Notes under the pieces: model-generated | The model's input: only the letters and a program-made list of their open reading frames with translations | Databases searched by the model: none | What the model was told of the DNA's origin: nothing | NCBI GenBank assembly: GCA_001941025.1 | Contig: MSHE01000015.1 | Span: forward strand, 1 to 64,000 | DNA length: 64,000 bases | DNA from: Lachnospiraceae bacterium Zagget3 | Lineage (GTDB): Bacteria; Bacillota_A; Clostridia; Lachnospirales; Lachnospiraceae | Direction: 5' to 3' | In this document: positions 17,855 through 26,276 of the stretch, piece after piece | How positions within the stretch are numbered: position 1 is the stretch's first letter | Layout: each line of letters starts with the position of its first letter | Made by a program: the position numbers and the translations under genes

Positions 17855-18637
17855 TCAGTCATGGTAATTTGCCAAAAACTGCCGGGTCCGTTCCTCCTCC
17901 GGATGTTCGATGACCTGGCGCGGATCGCCCTGTTCCAGGACATAGCCGTCGTCCATGAAGATCACCTGATCCGAAACGTCCCGTGCAAACGACATCTCGT
18001 GCGTGACGATGATCATGGTCGTATTCTTGTCGGCCAGTTCGCGGATCACCCGCAGGACCTCCCCGGTCAATTCGGGGTCGAGCGCGGAGGTCGGCTCGTC
18101 AAAGCAAAGGATGTCCGGCTCCAGGGCCAGCGCCCGCGCGATCGCCACCCGCTGGCACTGCCCGCCGGAAAGTTGGTGCGGGTAGTTTTGCATGCGGTCG
18201 CTTAAGCCCATCTGGCCCAGAAGGCCTTCCGCGCGTTCCTGGATTTTCTCCGTGATCTCTTTTTTCCGGTCTTTGTAATCCGGCAGTTCCTTCGCCTGCA
18301 GTTCGCAGGCCAGCATGACGTTTTTCAACGCGGTATACTGCGGGAACAGGTTAAAGTTCTGAAAGACCAGCCCGAAGTGCAGCCGGTTCTTGCGGATCTC
18401 GGCATCGGTCTTTGTGGAGGCGTCATTTCCGTCAAACAGGATCTGCCCCCGGACCTGGATCGTTCCCGCGTCCGGCCGTTCCAGAAAGTTTAAGCACCGC
18501 AGCAGGGTGGTCTTGCCGCTGCCGGAGGCCCCGATGACGGACAGAACCTGATTTTCCTCCAGCAAAAAGCTGATATCTTTTAAGACCTCCGTCCTGCCGA
18601 AGGACTTGCAGAGATTTGTAACTTCTAAAATGGACAT
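17855..18637 (-). CDS. Polar amino-acid ABC transporter, ATP-binding protein
   Basis: 260-residue GlnQ/HisP-type ATPase. It has a Walker A (GASGSGKTT), a Q-loop region (GLVFQNFNLFPQ), an ABC signature (LSGGQCQR) and a Walker B (ILCFDEPTSALDPE) followed by the switch His region (VTHEMSFARDV). Acts at the cytoplasmic face of the importer encoded with the next two genes, energising uptake of a polar amino acid. SD GGGGGG lies about 7 bp before ATG 18637. It is the last gene of the solute-binding protein / permease / ATPase set. Specificity (glutamine, glutamate, cystine and so on) cannot be read from the sequence. Confidence 0.93.
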   Translation of the reverse strand: MSILEVTNLCKSFGRTEVLKDISFLLEENQVLSVIGASGSGKTTLLRCLNFLERPDAGTIQVRGQILFDGNDASTKTDAEIRKNRLHFGLVFQNFNLFPQYTALKNVMLACELQAKELPDYKDRKKEITEKIQERAEGLLGQMGLSDRMQNYPHQLSGGQCQRVAIARALALEPDILCFDEPTSALDPELTGEVLRVIRELADKNTTMIIVTHEMSFARDVSDQVIFMDDGYVLEQGDPRQVIEHPEEERTRQFLANYHD

Positions 18638-18652
18638 CTCTTTGCCCCCCTT

Positions 18653-19339
18653 CTACTGGAAAAACTGCAGCCTCTTCTCCACGCGCCCGAAGATGATCGT
18701 CAGGATCCCGTTGAAGACGAGGTAGTAGACGGCAGTGAAAAACAGTGGCCAGATGACGCCGGAGATCCCCTGCGATCCCTTCATGAACGACTGCCCGGCC
18801 CAGATGATCTCCTGCAGCGCGATGATGCGGGCCAGGGAGGTGTCTTTCACCAGGGTAAGGATCTCGTTGGACATTGGCGGGACAATGCGCTTCACCATTT
18901 GCAGCAGCGTGACGCGGGAAAAGATCTGGCGCCGCGTCATGCCTAGCACCAGCCCGGCCTCGCTCTGCCCGACGGGCACGCCCTGGATCCCGGCCCGGTA
19001 GATTTCGGAGAAGTAACAGGCGTAGTTGATGATAAACGCGATGGAAGCCGCGATGAACCGCCCGCTCTCTCCGCTTCCCCAGATGGTGTTGCCGAGCACG
19101 AGCCCCGGGAAGTAGTAAATGATCAGCAGCTGGATCATCAGAGGCGTGCCCCGGATGATCCAGATCACGACCCGGCAGAATCCGGACAGCGGCTTAAACC
19201 GGGACATGGATCCGAAACAGATGACCAGTCCCAGCGGGAGCGCGCCGGCCAGCGTCACCCCGAACAGCTTGACTGTCTGCAGGAAGCCGATGTTCAGTGA
19301 GTTAAAAACGATCGGAAACTGTTCCAGAAATACTCTCAT
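18653..19339 (-). CDS. Polar amino-acid ABC transporter, permease
   Basis: About 228 residues with five or so transmembrane segments, an IRGTPLMIQLLIIYY segment and the cytoplasmic EAA loop (GQSEAGLVLGMTRRQIF), typical of His/Glu/Gln/Arg-type inner-membrane permeases. ATG 19339 is preferred over an upstream TTG because GTGGGGA is correctly spaced. It lies 15 bp upstream of the ATPase gene and is translationally linked to it. A hairpin separates it from the binding-protein gene. Confidence 0.92.
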   Translation of the reverse strand: MRVFLEQFPIVFNSLNIGFLQTVKLFGVTLAGALPLGLVICFGSMSRFKPLSGFCRVVIWIIRGTPLMIQLLIIYYFPGLVLGNTIWGSGESGRFIAASIAFIINYACYFSEIYRAGIQGVPVGQSEAGLVLGMTRRQIFSRVTLLQMVKRIVPPMSNEILTLVKDTSLARIIALQEIIWAGQSFMKGSQGISGVIWPLFFTAVYYLVFNGILTIIFGRVEKRLQFFQ

Positions 19340-19371
19340 AATCAATCCCCACTTTCTGAAAAGGGCAAAAG

Positions 19372-19405
19372 AATAGGGAGAACGGAGAAAACCGTCCTCC
19401 CTATT
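19372..19405 (-). terminator. Partial terminator/stabilising hairpin between binding protein and permease
   Basis: A 14-bp stem (19372-19385 with 19392-19405, 6-nt loop) is fully paired only as minus-strand RNA, where the one non-Watson-Crick position becomes G-U. It follows the binding-protein stop, with a short T-rich stretch after it. This fits the common arrangement in which the binding protein is expressed in excess of the permease. Confidence 0.6.
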
Positions 19406-19417
19406 TCCGCCGTTTTC

Positions 19418-20365
19418 TTACTGCTCGATAATGGACGCCTGCACGCCGTATTTTTCGGCAAGTTCCATTATGGTTCCGTCTTCATAGCTTTCCTTAAAGA
19501 AGTCGTTTAATACTTCGGCCATATCGGAGTCCTTTCGGAATCCGACACCGTACTTTTCGTCGTTTAAACCGACCGTGTAGGTCAGATCCGAATAGCCGGT
19601 GCCTTCCCCAACCATGGCCGCAGCCATGAGCGAGTCAATGATCGCCGCGTCGGACGTGCCTGCCGCTACTTCCATCAGCGCGTTGGCCTGTGATTCAACC
19701 GGTGTGTAGTCAAAACCGTATTCCGTCGCCTGTTCTTCCCCGGCACTGCCGGCTTCCACGGCAAAGGTCAAGTCGGAAAGGGAATCCACATCCTGATACT
19801 GATCCGCCACATCCGTCGGCACGATCACGACCTGCTGATTGTTGCAGTATGCGTTGGAGCACTCCATGGCGCTGGTCACTTCGTCGGTCAGCGTCATGCC
19901 GTTCCAGACACAGTCGATGGACTTTCCGTCAAGCTCCAGGATCTTGTTGTCCCAGTCGATCTCGACAAACTCGATCTCACACCCGAGCGAGTCGGCAAAC
20001 GCTTTTGCCAGGTCGGCGTCAAAGCCGATCCATTCGCCGTTCTCATCCTGATAGTCCATGGGTTCGAAATCGGTGATCCCGACAACGAAGGAGTCCTTGG
20101 TGAGGATATACGCCCAATCGGAGTCGTCGTTCTCGCCGTTATAGACCGCGGGCCCGGGTCCGGTTCCGAGTTCCGGATTCGCTCCATCGTCGCCGGAGGT
20201 GTCTGTGTCGCCGGTGGTGTCTGTGTCGCCGGTGCTGCTTGTGTCACTGGTACTGCTTGTGTCGCTGGTGCTGCTTGTTTCGCTGGTTTCGCTTGAGCTG
20301 CTGTTGCAGGCGGCCAGCGAGACGGCCATCCCCGCGACAAGAGCGATTGCAATAATTTTTTTCAT
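19418..20365 (-). CDS. Amino-acid ABC transporter substrate-binding lipoprotein
   Basis: About 315 residues. ATG 20365 is chosen because GGGAGG (20375-20380) lies 9 bp upstream, whereas it abuts ATG 20374. A type II signal peptide ends in the lipobox SLAAC, so the protein is lipid-anchored outside the membrane. A 40-residue Ser/Thr/Asp repeat linker (SDTSS, GDTDT units) follows, then an SBP_bac_3 fold (VGITDFEPMDY, GFDADLAKAFA, WNGMTLT, VEAGSAGEEQAT). It captures the amino acid for the downstream permease/ATPase. The repetitive linker is longer than usual; ligand unknown. Confidence 0.93.
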   Translation of the reverse strand: MKKIIAIALVAGMAVSLAACNSSSSETSETSSTSDTSSTSDTSSTGDTDTTGDTDTSGDDGANPELGTGPGPAVYNGENDDSDWAYILTKDSFVVGITDFEPMDYQDENGEWIGFDADLAKAFADSLGCEIEFVEIDWDNKILELDGKSIDCVWNGMTLTDEVTSAMECSNAYCNNQQVVIVPTDVADQYQDVDSLSDLTFAVEAGSAGEEQATEYGFDYTPVESQANALMEVAAGTSDAAIIDSLMAAAMVGEGTGYSDLTYTVGLNDEKYGVGFRKDSDMAEVLNDFFKESYEDGTIMELAEKYGVQASIIEQ

Positions 20366-20457
20366 GTGTCTCATCCTCCCTTTTTATTTTATATCAGTTG
20401 CTTTCGATCGGCACTATAGTAACAAGGTAGCAGACTAAAGTCAAGAAAAATTTAAAA

Positions 20458-20480
20458 CGGGAAAGTGAGGCACTTTCCCG
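20458..20480 (-). terminator. Rho-independent terminator of argC
   Basis: A 10-bp stem CGGGAAAGTG/CACTTTCCCG with a 3-nt loop sits just after the argC stop. As minus-strand RNA it is followed by a U-rich run. Confidence 0.85.
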
Positions 20481-20487
20481 CTTTTGC

Positions 20488-21438
20488 TTATTCTTCTATA
20501 CGCAGTCCTTTCGTCTCATCGCACCCGAGCGCGAGATTCAGGCATTGGATGGCCGCGCCGGAGGCCCCCTTCCCCAGGTTGTCGAAGCGGGCGGACAGCA
20601 GGATCCGCTCCTCGTTTCCCGTCACGAAGATCTCCAGCCCGTCCCAATCGGCGCGATTGTTGCTTCCCAGGAAACCGCCGCTTTTGTCTTCCTCGCCGAG
20701 GGGCAGGACGCGGATCAACCGCTCCCCGGCATAGTGTTCCGCAAAGGCTTCGTGGACGCGCTCTATGTCAGGGCTGCCGCAGAGCAGCCCGGCATAGAGC
20801 GGCACCGATACCAGCATCCCGTTGTAGTAATCGCCGATGATCGGAGAGAACAACGGCGTTCTGGAAAGGCCGGTGACAGCCCGCATTTCCTTTAAGTGTT
20901 TGTGTGTCTGAGAAAGCGCGTATTCCCGCGGGGAGGCAAGCTCCGCGTCGCGGTCGTCCGCCTCATACTGCGCGATCATCGCTTTCCCTCCGCCGCTGTA
21001 GCCGGTCAGGGAAAAACAGGAGACCGGATAGTCGGGCGGCAGGATGCCGCGCGCGATCAGCGGATAGACAAGCGAGATCATGCCCGTTGCGTGGCAGCCC
21101 GGCACGGCGATCCGCCGGCTGTTCCGAATCTTCTCCCGGTGCGCGTCAGAGAGCTCCGGGAACCCATAGGCCCAGTCGGGCTCGGTCCGGTGCGCCGTGG
21201 AGGCATCGATCACGATGGTGTCCATATCGGATGCCATCGCGGCGGCTTCGCGGGCCGCGTCGTCCGGCAGACAGAGGAATGCTACATCGGCATCGCGCAG
21301 AAACTGTGCCACGGTATCGGGATCTTTCCGGAGTTCGGAGGGAATGGGAAGCAGCTCGATGTCATCCCGGTCCGCGAGGCGGGTTTCTATGCGCAGGCCG
21401 GTCGTCCCTTCCCTTCCGTCGATAAAGATTTTTTTCAT
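20488..21438 (-). CDS. argC: N-acetyl-gamma-glutamyl-phosphate reductase (type 2)
   Basis: NADPH-dependent reduction of N-acetylglutamyl phosphate to the semialdehyde in arginine synthesis. The 316-residue length, the N-terminus KIFIDGREGTTGLRI and the catalytic motif AVPGCHATG (Cys115) mark the short type 2 ArgC rather than the 345-residue type. A GYSGGGK loop follows. It stands alone: no argJ, argB or argD is nearby, and it has its own terminator. No arginine-repressor box was recognised in the short upstream region shared with the divergent Nudix gene. Confidence 0.93.
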   Translation of the reverse strand: MKKIFIDGREGTTGLRIETRLADRDDIELLPIPSELRKDPDTVAQFLRDADVAFLCLPDDAAREAAAMASDMDTIVIDASTAHRTEPDWAYGFPELSDAHREKIRNSRRIAVPGCHATGMISLVYPLIARGILPPDYPVSCFSLTGYSGGGKAMIAQYEADDRDAELASPREYALSQTHKHLKEMRAVTGLSRTPLFSPIIGDYYNGMLVSVPLYAGLLCGSPDIERVHEAFAEHYAGERLIRVLPLGEEDKSGGFLGSNNRADWDGLEIFVTGNEERILLSARFDNLGKGASGAAIQCLNLALGCDETKGLRIEE

Positions 21439-21580
21439 GATGTTCGTTTCCTTATATAATCTGCAAATATTGCGTTCGGTTTTTTTATACCATAAAGGGA
21501 AACGGAATTCAATGCCTGTCCCTATTTTTCGCTGTACAAAGAGGAGCGATCCGTAGTATCATGGGAAAGGAGAACCGCGT

Positions 21581-22084
21581 ATGGAATATTGGGACATTTA
21601 TGACAAAAACAAACAGCGGACGGGGCGTCAGATGAAGCGCAACGACTGGATCCTGCAGGATGACGAGTACCATCTGACCGCGCTGGGTGTGGTCTGCAGG
21701 CCGGACGGGAAATTTCTCATCACACGGCGCGCGGCAGACAAGCACTGGGGCCCGGGCATGTGGGAAGTCCCCGGCGGCGGCGTGCTGGCCGGAGAGGATT
21801 CTCTTGCTGCCGCGGTTCGCGAGGTGGAGGAAGAGACGGGCCTTGCCGTTTCCGGCAGTGACGCGGAGCATCTGCTCACATACCGGCGGGAGAATCCGGG
21901 TACGGGCGATAATTATATAGTAGATGTCTATCGCTTTGTGCTCGATTTTAACGAGGCGGAAGTCCGGCTGCAGCGCGAGGAGGCGGATGGGTTTCGCCTG
22001 GCGGACGCGGAGGAGATCCGCGCGCTCGCGCAGCAGGGAATGTTTTTGCATTATGACAGCATAAAAGAGGCATTTGAGGGGTAA
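21581..22084 (+). CDS. Nudix hydrolase
   Basis: 167 residues. A perfect Nudix box (G-x5-E-x7-REVEEETGL) starts at GGVLAGEDSLAAAV near residue 72, supplying the metal-binding glutamates for hydrolysis of a nucleoside diphosphate linked to another group. The N-terminal YDKNKQRTGRQMKR segment resembles the start of IPP-isomerase-like Nudix proteins. AAAGGAG precedes ATG 21581. It is divergent from argC and upstream of rpmG with its own separation. The substrate is not predictable. Confidence 0.9.
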   Translation: MEYWDIYDKNKQRTGRQMKRNDWILQDDEYHLTALGVVCRPDGKFLITRRAADKHWGPGMWEVPGGGVLAGEDSLAAAVREVEEETGLAVSGSDAEHLLTYRRENPGTGDNYIVDVYRFVLDFNEAEVRLQREEADGFRLADAEEIRALAQQGMFLHYDSIKEAFEG

Positions 22085-22091
22085 AAATCCC

Positions 22092-22120
22092 TTGACGAAG
22101 CCGTGCCCTTATGCTATGGT
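22092..22120 (+). promoter_or_regulatory. Promoter of rpmG-secE-nusG
   Basis: TTGACG (22092-22097), 17-bp spacer, TATGGT (22115-22120), directly after the Nudix stop codon. Confidence 0.75.
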
Positions 22121-22192
22121 GTATTGGCGACGAAAAAAGGTCTTTTTTTTTACGCAAAAAGACACGGCAGACCATGTGGAGGTGAACCACTC

Positions 22193-22342
22193 ATGCAGAC
22201 GAAAGTGATTTTGGCATGTACCGAGTGCAATCGGCGCAATTATCATATCACAAAGGATAAGAGAACACATCCGGATCGGATGGAACTGAACAAGTATTGC
22301 AAATTTTGCAGGAAGCATACCTTACATAAGGAAACAAAGTAA
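22193..22342 (+). CDS. rpmG: 50S ribosomal protein L33
   Basis: 49 residues, the standard L33 size. Two CxxC zinc-ribbon pairs (CTEC and CKFC) identify the zinc-binding form. The body reads [23 protein letters not shown] 22193 has GGAGGTG about 9 bp upstream; the longer upstream frame has no support. It lies 23 bp before secE, the usual Firmicute order rpmG-secE-nusG. Confidence 0.95.
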   Translation: MQTKVILACTECNRRNYHITKDKRTHPDRMELNKYCKFCRKHTLHKETK

Positions 22343-22365
22343 TCCGGACGTAAAAGGGGCAAATC

Positions 22366-22566
22366 ATGAACGAGAACAACAACGGAAGAGTAAGAAACTG
22401 GTTTCGGGGTCTTCAGGATGAATTTCGAAAGATTACCTGGCTGGACCAACCAACCCTCTGGAAACAGGTGGTTGCTGTCATTATCGTTACCGTAGTCGTC
22501 GCGATCATCATCGTGGTGGTCGACATGGGTATTCAGTACGGAGTAGAAGCTCTGACCAGATTATAA
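22366..22566 (+). CDS. secE: Preprotein translocase subunit SecE
   Basis: 66 residues, the single-spanning Gram-positive SecE. An amphipathic region (VRNWFRGLQDEFRKITW) precedes one transmembrane helix. It clamps SecY in the SecYEG channel that would export the adhesin and lipoproteins seen here. It is located between rpmG and nusG as in most Firmicutes. Confidence 0.95.
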   Translation: MNENNNGRVRNWFRGLQDEFRKITWLDQPTLWKQVVAVIIVTVVVAIIIVVVDMGIQYGVEALTRL

Positions 22567-22585
22567 GAAAGACGAAGGTGAATCT

Positions 22586-23101
22586 ATGGCAGAGGCGAAC
22601 TGGTATGTCGTTCACACCTATTCCGGATACGAGAACAAAGTCAAGGCGGACATTGAAAAGACGATTGAAAACCGGCATCTGGAGGAGGAGATCCTCGAAG
22701 TCCGCATCCCGATGGAATCCGTCATTGAGTTAAAGAACGGCGCGCGCAGAACCGTTCAAAAGAAGATGTTCCCGGGCTATGTGCTCATCAATATGTTCAT
22801 GAATGATGACACCTGGTATGTGGTTCGGAATACCCGCGGAGTAACCGGATTTGTGGGTCCCGGATCAAAACCCGTACCGCTTACGGACTATGAGATGAGA
22901 CGGCTGGGCATCCGGACGGAGAACTATGTATACGACTTCAAAGTCGGCGACGAGGTGTTTGTAATCAGCGGGGTCTGGAAGGACACCATCGGCGTGATCC
23001 AGGCTATGAACGAGAACAAAGAGACTGCAACGATCAACGTGGAACTGTTCGGGCGCAAGACGCCGGTTGAGATCAGTTTTGCCGAGATACAAAAGAGATA
23101 A
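22586..23101 (+). CDS. nusG: Transcription termination/antitermination protein NusG
   Basis: 171 residues. The NGN domain opens with WYVVHTYSGYENKVK and contains FPGYVLINM and VRNTRGVTGFVG. The C-terminal KOW domain reads VGDEVFVISGVWKDTIGVI. It binds RNA polymerase and couples it to Rho or ribosomes. SD GACGAAGGTG lies upstream; rplK follows after 42 bp in the same unit. Confidence 0.96.
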   Translation: MAEANWYVVHTYSGYENKVKADIEKTIENRHLEEEILEVRIPMESVIELKNGARRTVQKKMFPGYVLINMFMNDDTWYVVRNTRGVTGFVGPGSKPVPLTDYEMRRLGIRTENYVYDFKVGDEVFVISGVWKDTIGVIQAMNENKETATINVELFGRKTPVEISFAEIQKR

Positions 23102-23143
23102 GATTTTAGAAGCGATGAAGATAGATTTCAGGAGGCAATCGCA

Positions 23144-23710
23144 ATGGCTAAGAAGGTAGAAGGATATATCAAACTGCAGATTCCCGCAGGGAAAGCGACA
23201 CCGGCTCCGCCGGTCGGACCCGCGCTGGGTCAGCACGGCGTGAATATTGTCGACTTTACAAAGCAGTTTAACGCGAGGACGGCGGATCAGGGAGACCTGA
23301 TCATCCCCGTCGTGATTACGGTATATGCGGATCGAAGCTTCAGCTTTATCACCAAGACTCCGCCGGCGGCGGTCCTGATCAAAAGGGCCTGCAAGATTCA
23401 GTCCGGTTCGGGTATGCCGAACCTGGAAAAGGTCGCGACGATCACACAGGATCAGCTGCGGGAGATCGCCGAGATGAAAAAGCCAGACTTAAACGCCGCG
23501 TCCGAGGAGGCCGCCATGAGCATGATCGCGGGGACCGCGCGCAGCATGGGCGTTACGGTGGAAGGCGTCGAATCCTATGAGCCTGATGAGGCGGAACGCG
23601 CAAGGAGGCTTGCGGAGATAAAGGCGGAAGCGGCTGAGGCCGAAGAATCTGCCGCTGAGAAATCCGCGGAAGAGAGCGAGGCTGAGACCGAGACCGAAAG
23701 CAACGAGTAA
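23144..23710 (+). CDS. rplK: 50S ribosomal protein L11 with acidic C-terminal extension
   Basis: The first about 140 residues are a normal L11: proline-rich N-terminal domain ([20 protein letters not shown]) and rRNA-binding C-terminal domain ending [10 protein letters not shown]. The protein then continues for about 48 residues of Glu/Ala/Ser-rich sequence ([20 protein letters not shown]), giving 188 instead of about 141 residues. The frame is intact and the stop is clean. L11 forms the stalk base with 23S rRNA and contacts L10/L12, whose L10 is also extended here. SD GGAGG is present 8-9 bp before ATG. Confidence 0.95.
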   Translation: MAKKVEGYIKLQIPAGKATPAPPVGPALGQHGVNIVDFTKQFNARTADQGDLIIPVVITVYADRSFSFITKTPPAAVLIKRACKIQSGSGMPNLEKVATITQDQLREIAEMKKPDLNAASEEAAMSMIAGTARSMGVTVEGVESYEPDEAERARRLAEIKAEAAEAEESAAEKSAEESEAETETESNE

Positions 23711-23881
23711 TTCCTTAGACCGAAAGCAACTTAGCGAAGGCAAGCGTGAGCGCAGGCTGAGCTTAGTGCGAGGCCGTTCTCTGAGATTAGCGATCCCGCA
23801 GGGGAGCTTAGCGAAGAGAACTACCTTATTTATAAAAAGTGGGAGGGAGCAATCCCGCCATCACCACAGGAGGTAATCATC
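23711..23881 (+). repeat. Structured rplK-rplA spacer with TTAGCG/GCGAGG words
   Basis: The 171-bp spacer contains an inverted repeat GTTCTCT (23776-23782) / AGAGAAC (23815-23821) and repeated words such as CTTAGCGAAG and CTTAGTGCGAGG. Similar words occur at 45641-45656, suggesting a dispersed intergenic repeat family. No gene seen. Confidence 0.4.
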
Positions 23882-24577
23882 ATGAGCAAAGGAAAAAGAT
23901 ACAACGAGTCACTGCAGCGCTACGACAAGGCAGAGCTGTACGATGTGGAGGACGCGATCAAGACCGTAAAGGAGAACGCGACCGCAAAGTTTGACGAGAC
24001 AATCGAGGCTCACATCCGTACCGGTTGTGACGGCCGCCATGCGGATCAGCAGATTCGCGGCGCGGTGGTTCTGCCGCACGGCACGGGCAAAACTGTGCGG
24101 GTGCTGGTATTTGCCAAAGGCGAGAAACTGGATGAAGCGCAGGAGGCAGGCGCGGACTTCGTGGGCGGTGAAGAGTTGATCCCGAAGATTCAGAACGAAG
24201 GTTGGCTGGACTTTGACATGGTCGTTGCGACACCGGATATGATGGGCGTCGTAGGGCGTCTCGGAAAGGTGCTCGGACCGAAAGGGCTGATGCCGAATCC
24301 GAAAGCCGGTACCGTGACCATGGATGTGGCGAAAGCCATTAACGACATCAAAGCCGGTAAGATTGAGTATCGGCTGGACAAGACGAACATCGTCCATGTG
24401 CCGATCGGAAAAGCGTCATTTACGGAGGAGCAGCTTACCGACAACTTCCAGACGCTGATGGACGCGATCATCAAAGCGAGGCCGGCGGCGCTCCGCGGCC
24501 AGTATTTGCGAAGCGTTGTTCTCACTTCCACGATGGGTCCGGGTGTGAAGGTCAATCCGGCAAAGCTCGCGGGCTGA
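23882..24577 (+). CDS. rplA: 50S ribosomal protein L1
   Basis: 231 residues, standard length. Opens [20 protein letters not shown] and carries the L1 signature [20 protein letters not shown]. It binds 23S rRNA at the L1 stalk and in many bacteria represses its own operon. It follows rplK after a 171-bp structured spacer. SD AGGAGG lies about 8 bp before ATG. Confidence 0.96.
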   Translation: MSKGKRYNESLQRYDKAELYDVEDAIKTVKENATAKFDETIEAHIRTGCDGRHADQQIRGAVVLPHGTGKTVRVLVFAKGEKLDEAQEAGADFVGGEELIPKIQNEGWLDFDMVVATPDMMGVVGRLGKVLGPKGLMPNPKAGTVTMDVAKAINDIKAGKIEYRLDKTNIVHVPIGKASFTEEQLTDNFQTLMDAIIKARPAALRGQYLRSVVLTSTMGPGVKVNPAKLAG

Positions 24578-24615
24578 TTCCGGAAGCGCACAAGCGGCGC
24601 TGGCGGATACGCGTA

Positions 24616-24644
24616 TTGACAGTAAAAAACGATAATGCTATAAT
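24616..24644 (+). promoter_or_regulatory. Consensus promoter of rplJL
   Basis: TTGACA (24616-24621), 17-bp spacer, TATAAT (24639-24644): a perfect sigma-A match placed just before the L10 leader. Confidence 0.9.
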
Positions 24645-24649
24645 GCAAA

Positions 24650-24790
24650 AGCAATCTCCGAAGACAGCAGGTGCCGCAAGGCGTAAACGAATGTGCCTGC
24701 CGAGGGAATTCACAAAAGCACTGCGTGCCGGATGGCGCGGCGTGCTTGGTTAAGGAATTTAGCCCCTCTGTCTTTGGACAGAGGGGTTTT
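24650..24790 (+). promoter_or_regulatory. Ribosomal protein L10 leader (autoregulatory RNA)
   Basis: Between a perfect promoter and rplJ lies an RNA with the L10-leader look: conserved bulged helices around GCAGGTGCCGCAAGGCG and TGCCTGCCGAGGGAATTC. A terminator follows (CCCCTCTGTC / GACAGAGGGG, 24763-24786, then TTTT). In Firmicutes the L10-L12 complex binds such leaders and promotes attenuation of rplJL. Covariance search against the Rfam L10_leader model would confirm it. Confidence 0.85.
24763..24790 (+). terminator. Attenuator terminator of the L10 leader
   Basis: Perfect 10-bp stem with a 4-nt loop followed by T4, ending 13 bp before the rplJ Shine-Dalgarno. Confidence 0.85.
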
Positions 24791-24819
24791 CATTAATTTA
24801 AAAAGGAGGTGTACGGATC

Positions 24820-25689
24820 GTGCCAAATGTGGAATTGAAACAGACGATCATTCAGGAGATCGCCAGCCAGGTGGACGGCGCGCAGTCTGTGGTTGTGGTG
24901 GATTATCGCGGACTCAATGTCGCAGAGGACACCGAGCTTCGAAAAGGCATGCGGGAAGCCGGCATCGTATACAAAGTGTACAAGAACACGATGATGCAGC
25001 GCGCGTTCGAGGGTACCGACTTTGAACAGCTGGAGTCAGTTCTGGAAGGACCGAGTGCCATCGCGATCTCGAAAGATGACGCGACTGCTCCGGCCAGAAT
25101 TCTGGCAAAGTACGGGAAGACCATGCAGGCGATTGAGATCAAAGCCGGCATCGTGGAAGGAGAGTTCTACGACGCGGACGCGATGATGACGATCGCGGCG
25201 ATTCCTTCCAGAGAGGAATTGCTCGCCAAATTGTTCGGAAGTCTCCAGTCTCCGATCACAAACTTCGCGCGCGTCATGAATCAGCTCGCGGAGAAGGGCG
25301 GCGCCGAGGAGGCAATCGCGCAGAAGGAGGGAGAAGCTCCTGCGGAGGAAGCACCGGCAGAGGAGCCTGCGGCGGAGGAACCGGAAGCGGCAGCAGCGGA
25401 AGCACCGGCTGAGGAACCTGCGGCGGAGGAAGCTCCGGCGGAAGAGCCTGCGGCGGAGGAAGCACCGGCTGAGGAACCTGCGGCGGAGGAAGCACCGGCT
25501 GAGGAACCTGCGGCGGAGGAAGCTCCGGCGGAAGAGCCTGCGGCGGAGGAACCGGAAGCGGCAGCAGAGGAAGCCCCGGTGGAAGAGCCTGAGGCGGAGG
25601 AACCGGAAGCGGCAGCAGAGGAAGCACCGGCGGAGGAAGCTCCGGCGGAGGAACCGGAAGCAGCAGCAGAGGAAGCAGAAGATAAATAA
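24820..25689 (+). CDS. rplJ: 50S ribosomal protein L10 with long Ala/Glu/Pro repeat tail
   Basis: Residues 1-167 are a normal L10 ([42 protein letters not shown]) including the C-terminal helix that binds L7/L12 dimers. Residues 168-289 form an unusual tail of [14 protein letters not shown] repeats, about 120 residues, encoded by tandem 30-bp units. Usual L10 is about 165-175 residues. GTG 24820 is used with AAGGAGG about 10 bp upstream. Expression is controlled by the L10 leader. The tail would extend from the stalk region; its function is unknown. Confidence 0.95.
   Translation: MPNVELKQTIIQEIASQVDGAQSVVVVDYRGLNVAEDTELRKGMREAGIVYKVYKNTMMQRAFEGTDFEQLESVLEGPSAIAISKDDATAPARILAKYGKTMQAIEIKAGIVEGEFYDADAMMTIAAIPSREELLAKLFGSLQSPITNFARVMNQLAEKGGAEEAIAQKEGEAPAEEAPAEEPAAEEPEAAAAEAPAEEPAAEEAPAEEPAAEEAPAEEPAAEEAPAEEPAAEEAPAEEPAAEEPEAAAEEAPVEEPEAEEPEAAAEEAPAEEAPAEEPEAAAEEAEDK
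25337..25680 (+). repeat. Tandem 30-bp coding repeats in rplJ
   Basis: Repeated units close to GAGGAAGCACCGGCTGAGG plus AACCTGCGGCG encode [10 protein letters not shown]. Several copies around 25440-25540 are base-identical, so copy number can change by slippage in frame. Confidence 0.85.
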
Positions 25690-25719
25690 ATCAGGAAAAT
25701 AAATACGGAGGAAAGAGCA

Positions 25720-26097
25720 ATGGCAAAATTAACCACAGAGGAATTCATCGATTCGATCAAAGAGCTGAGTGTTTTGGAGTTAAACGATCTGGTAAAAGCA
25801 TGTGAGGAAGAGTTCGGCGTATCCGCGGCAGCGGGTGTCGTTGTTGCCGCGGCAGGCGGCGGCGAGGCAGAGGCAGCGGAAGAGCAGACAGAGTTCACTG
25901 TCGAGCTGACCGACATTGGCGCGGAGAAAGTCAAAGTCATCAAGGTGGTCCGTGAGGTTACCGGCCTTGGCTTAAAAGAGGCAAAGGATGTCGTGGACAA
26001 TGCGCCCGGCGCAGTCAAAGAGGGCGTCGACAAGGCAGAGGCCGAAGACATCAAGGCCAAACTGGAAGAGGCAGGTGCCGGCGTGACCTTGAAGTAA
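25720..26097 (+). CDS. rplL: 50S ribosomal protein L7/L12
   Basis: 125 residues, standard. N-terminal dimerisation region ([26 protein letters not shown]), an Ala/Gly hinge ([17 protein letters not shown]) and a conserved C-terminal domain ([25 protein letters not shown]) that recruits translation GTPases. It is co-transcribed with rplJ (30-bp gap) under the L10 leader and followed by a terminator-like hairpin. Confidence 0.97.
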   Translation: MAKLTTEEFIDSIKELSVLELNDLVKACEEEFGVSAAAGVVVAAAGGGEAEAAEEQTEFTVELTDIGAEKVKVIKVVREVTGLGLKEAKDVVDNAPGAVKEGVDKAEAEDIKAKLEEAGAGVTLK

Positions 26098-26124
26098 GCA
26101 CAACTCGATAAAAAATAACGGACA

Positions 26125-26155
26125 AGAGGAGGATGAAAATCTTCCTCTTTTTTTC
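26125..26155 (+). terminator. Terminator after rplL
   Basis: Stem AGAGGAGG (26125-26132) / CTTCCTCT (26141-26148; one internal mismatch) followed by T7. It separates rplJL from rpoBC, probably with partial readthrough. Confidence 0.7.
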
Positions 26156-26167
26156 TGAAAATTTTTC

Positions 26168-26196
26168 TTGACCCGGCATTTTCTTTGTGTTAAGAT
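26168..26196 (+). promoter_or_regulatory. Promoter of rpoBC
   Basis: TTGACC (26168-26173), 17-bp spacer, TAAGAT (26191-26196). The short leader after it holds a weak AGGGC/GCCCT hairpin followed by T6 (about 26222-26243), a possible attenuator. Confidence 0.75.
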
Positions 26197-26276
26197 GATA
26201 AATGCACTATTGTGGCTTTTTAGGGCCTATTGCGCCCTTTTTTAGGCCATCAATTCTTATGAGAGGTGAAATGTCT

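Noticed and set aside
25281..26060. Minus-strand Ser/Ala-rich frame opposite rplJ tail and rplL
   Set aside because: It is the antisense of the [10 protein letters not shown] repeat and rplL, with no start signals.
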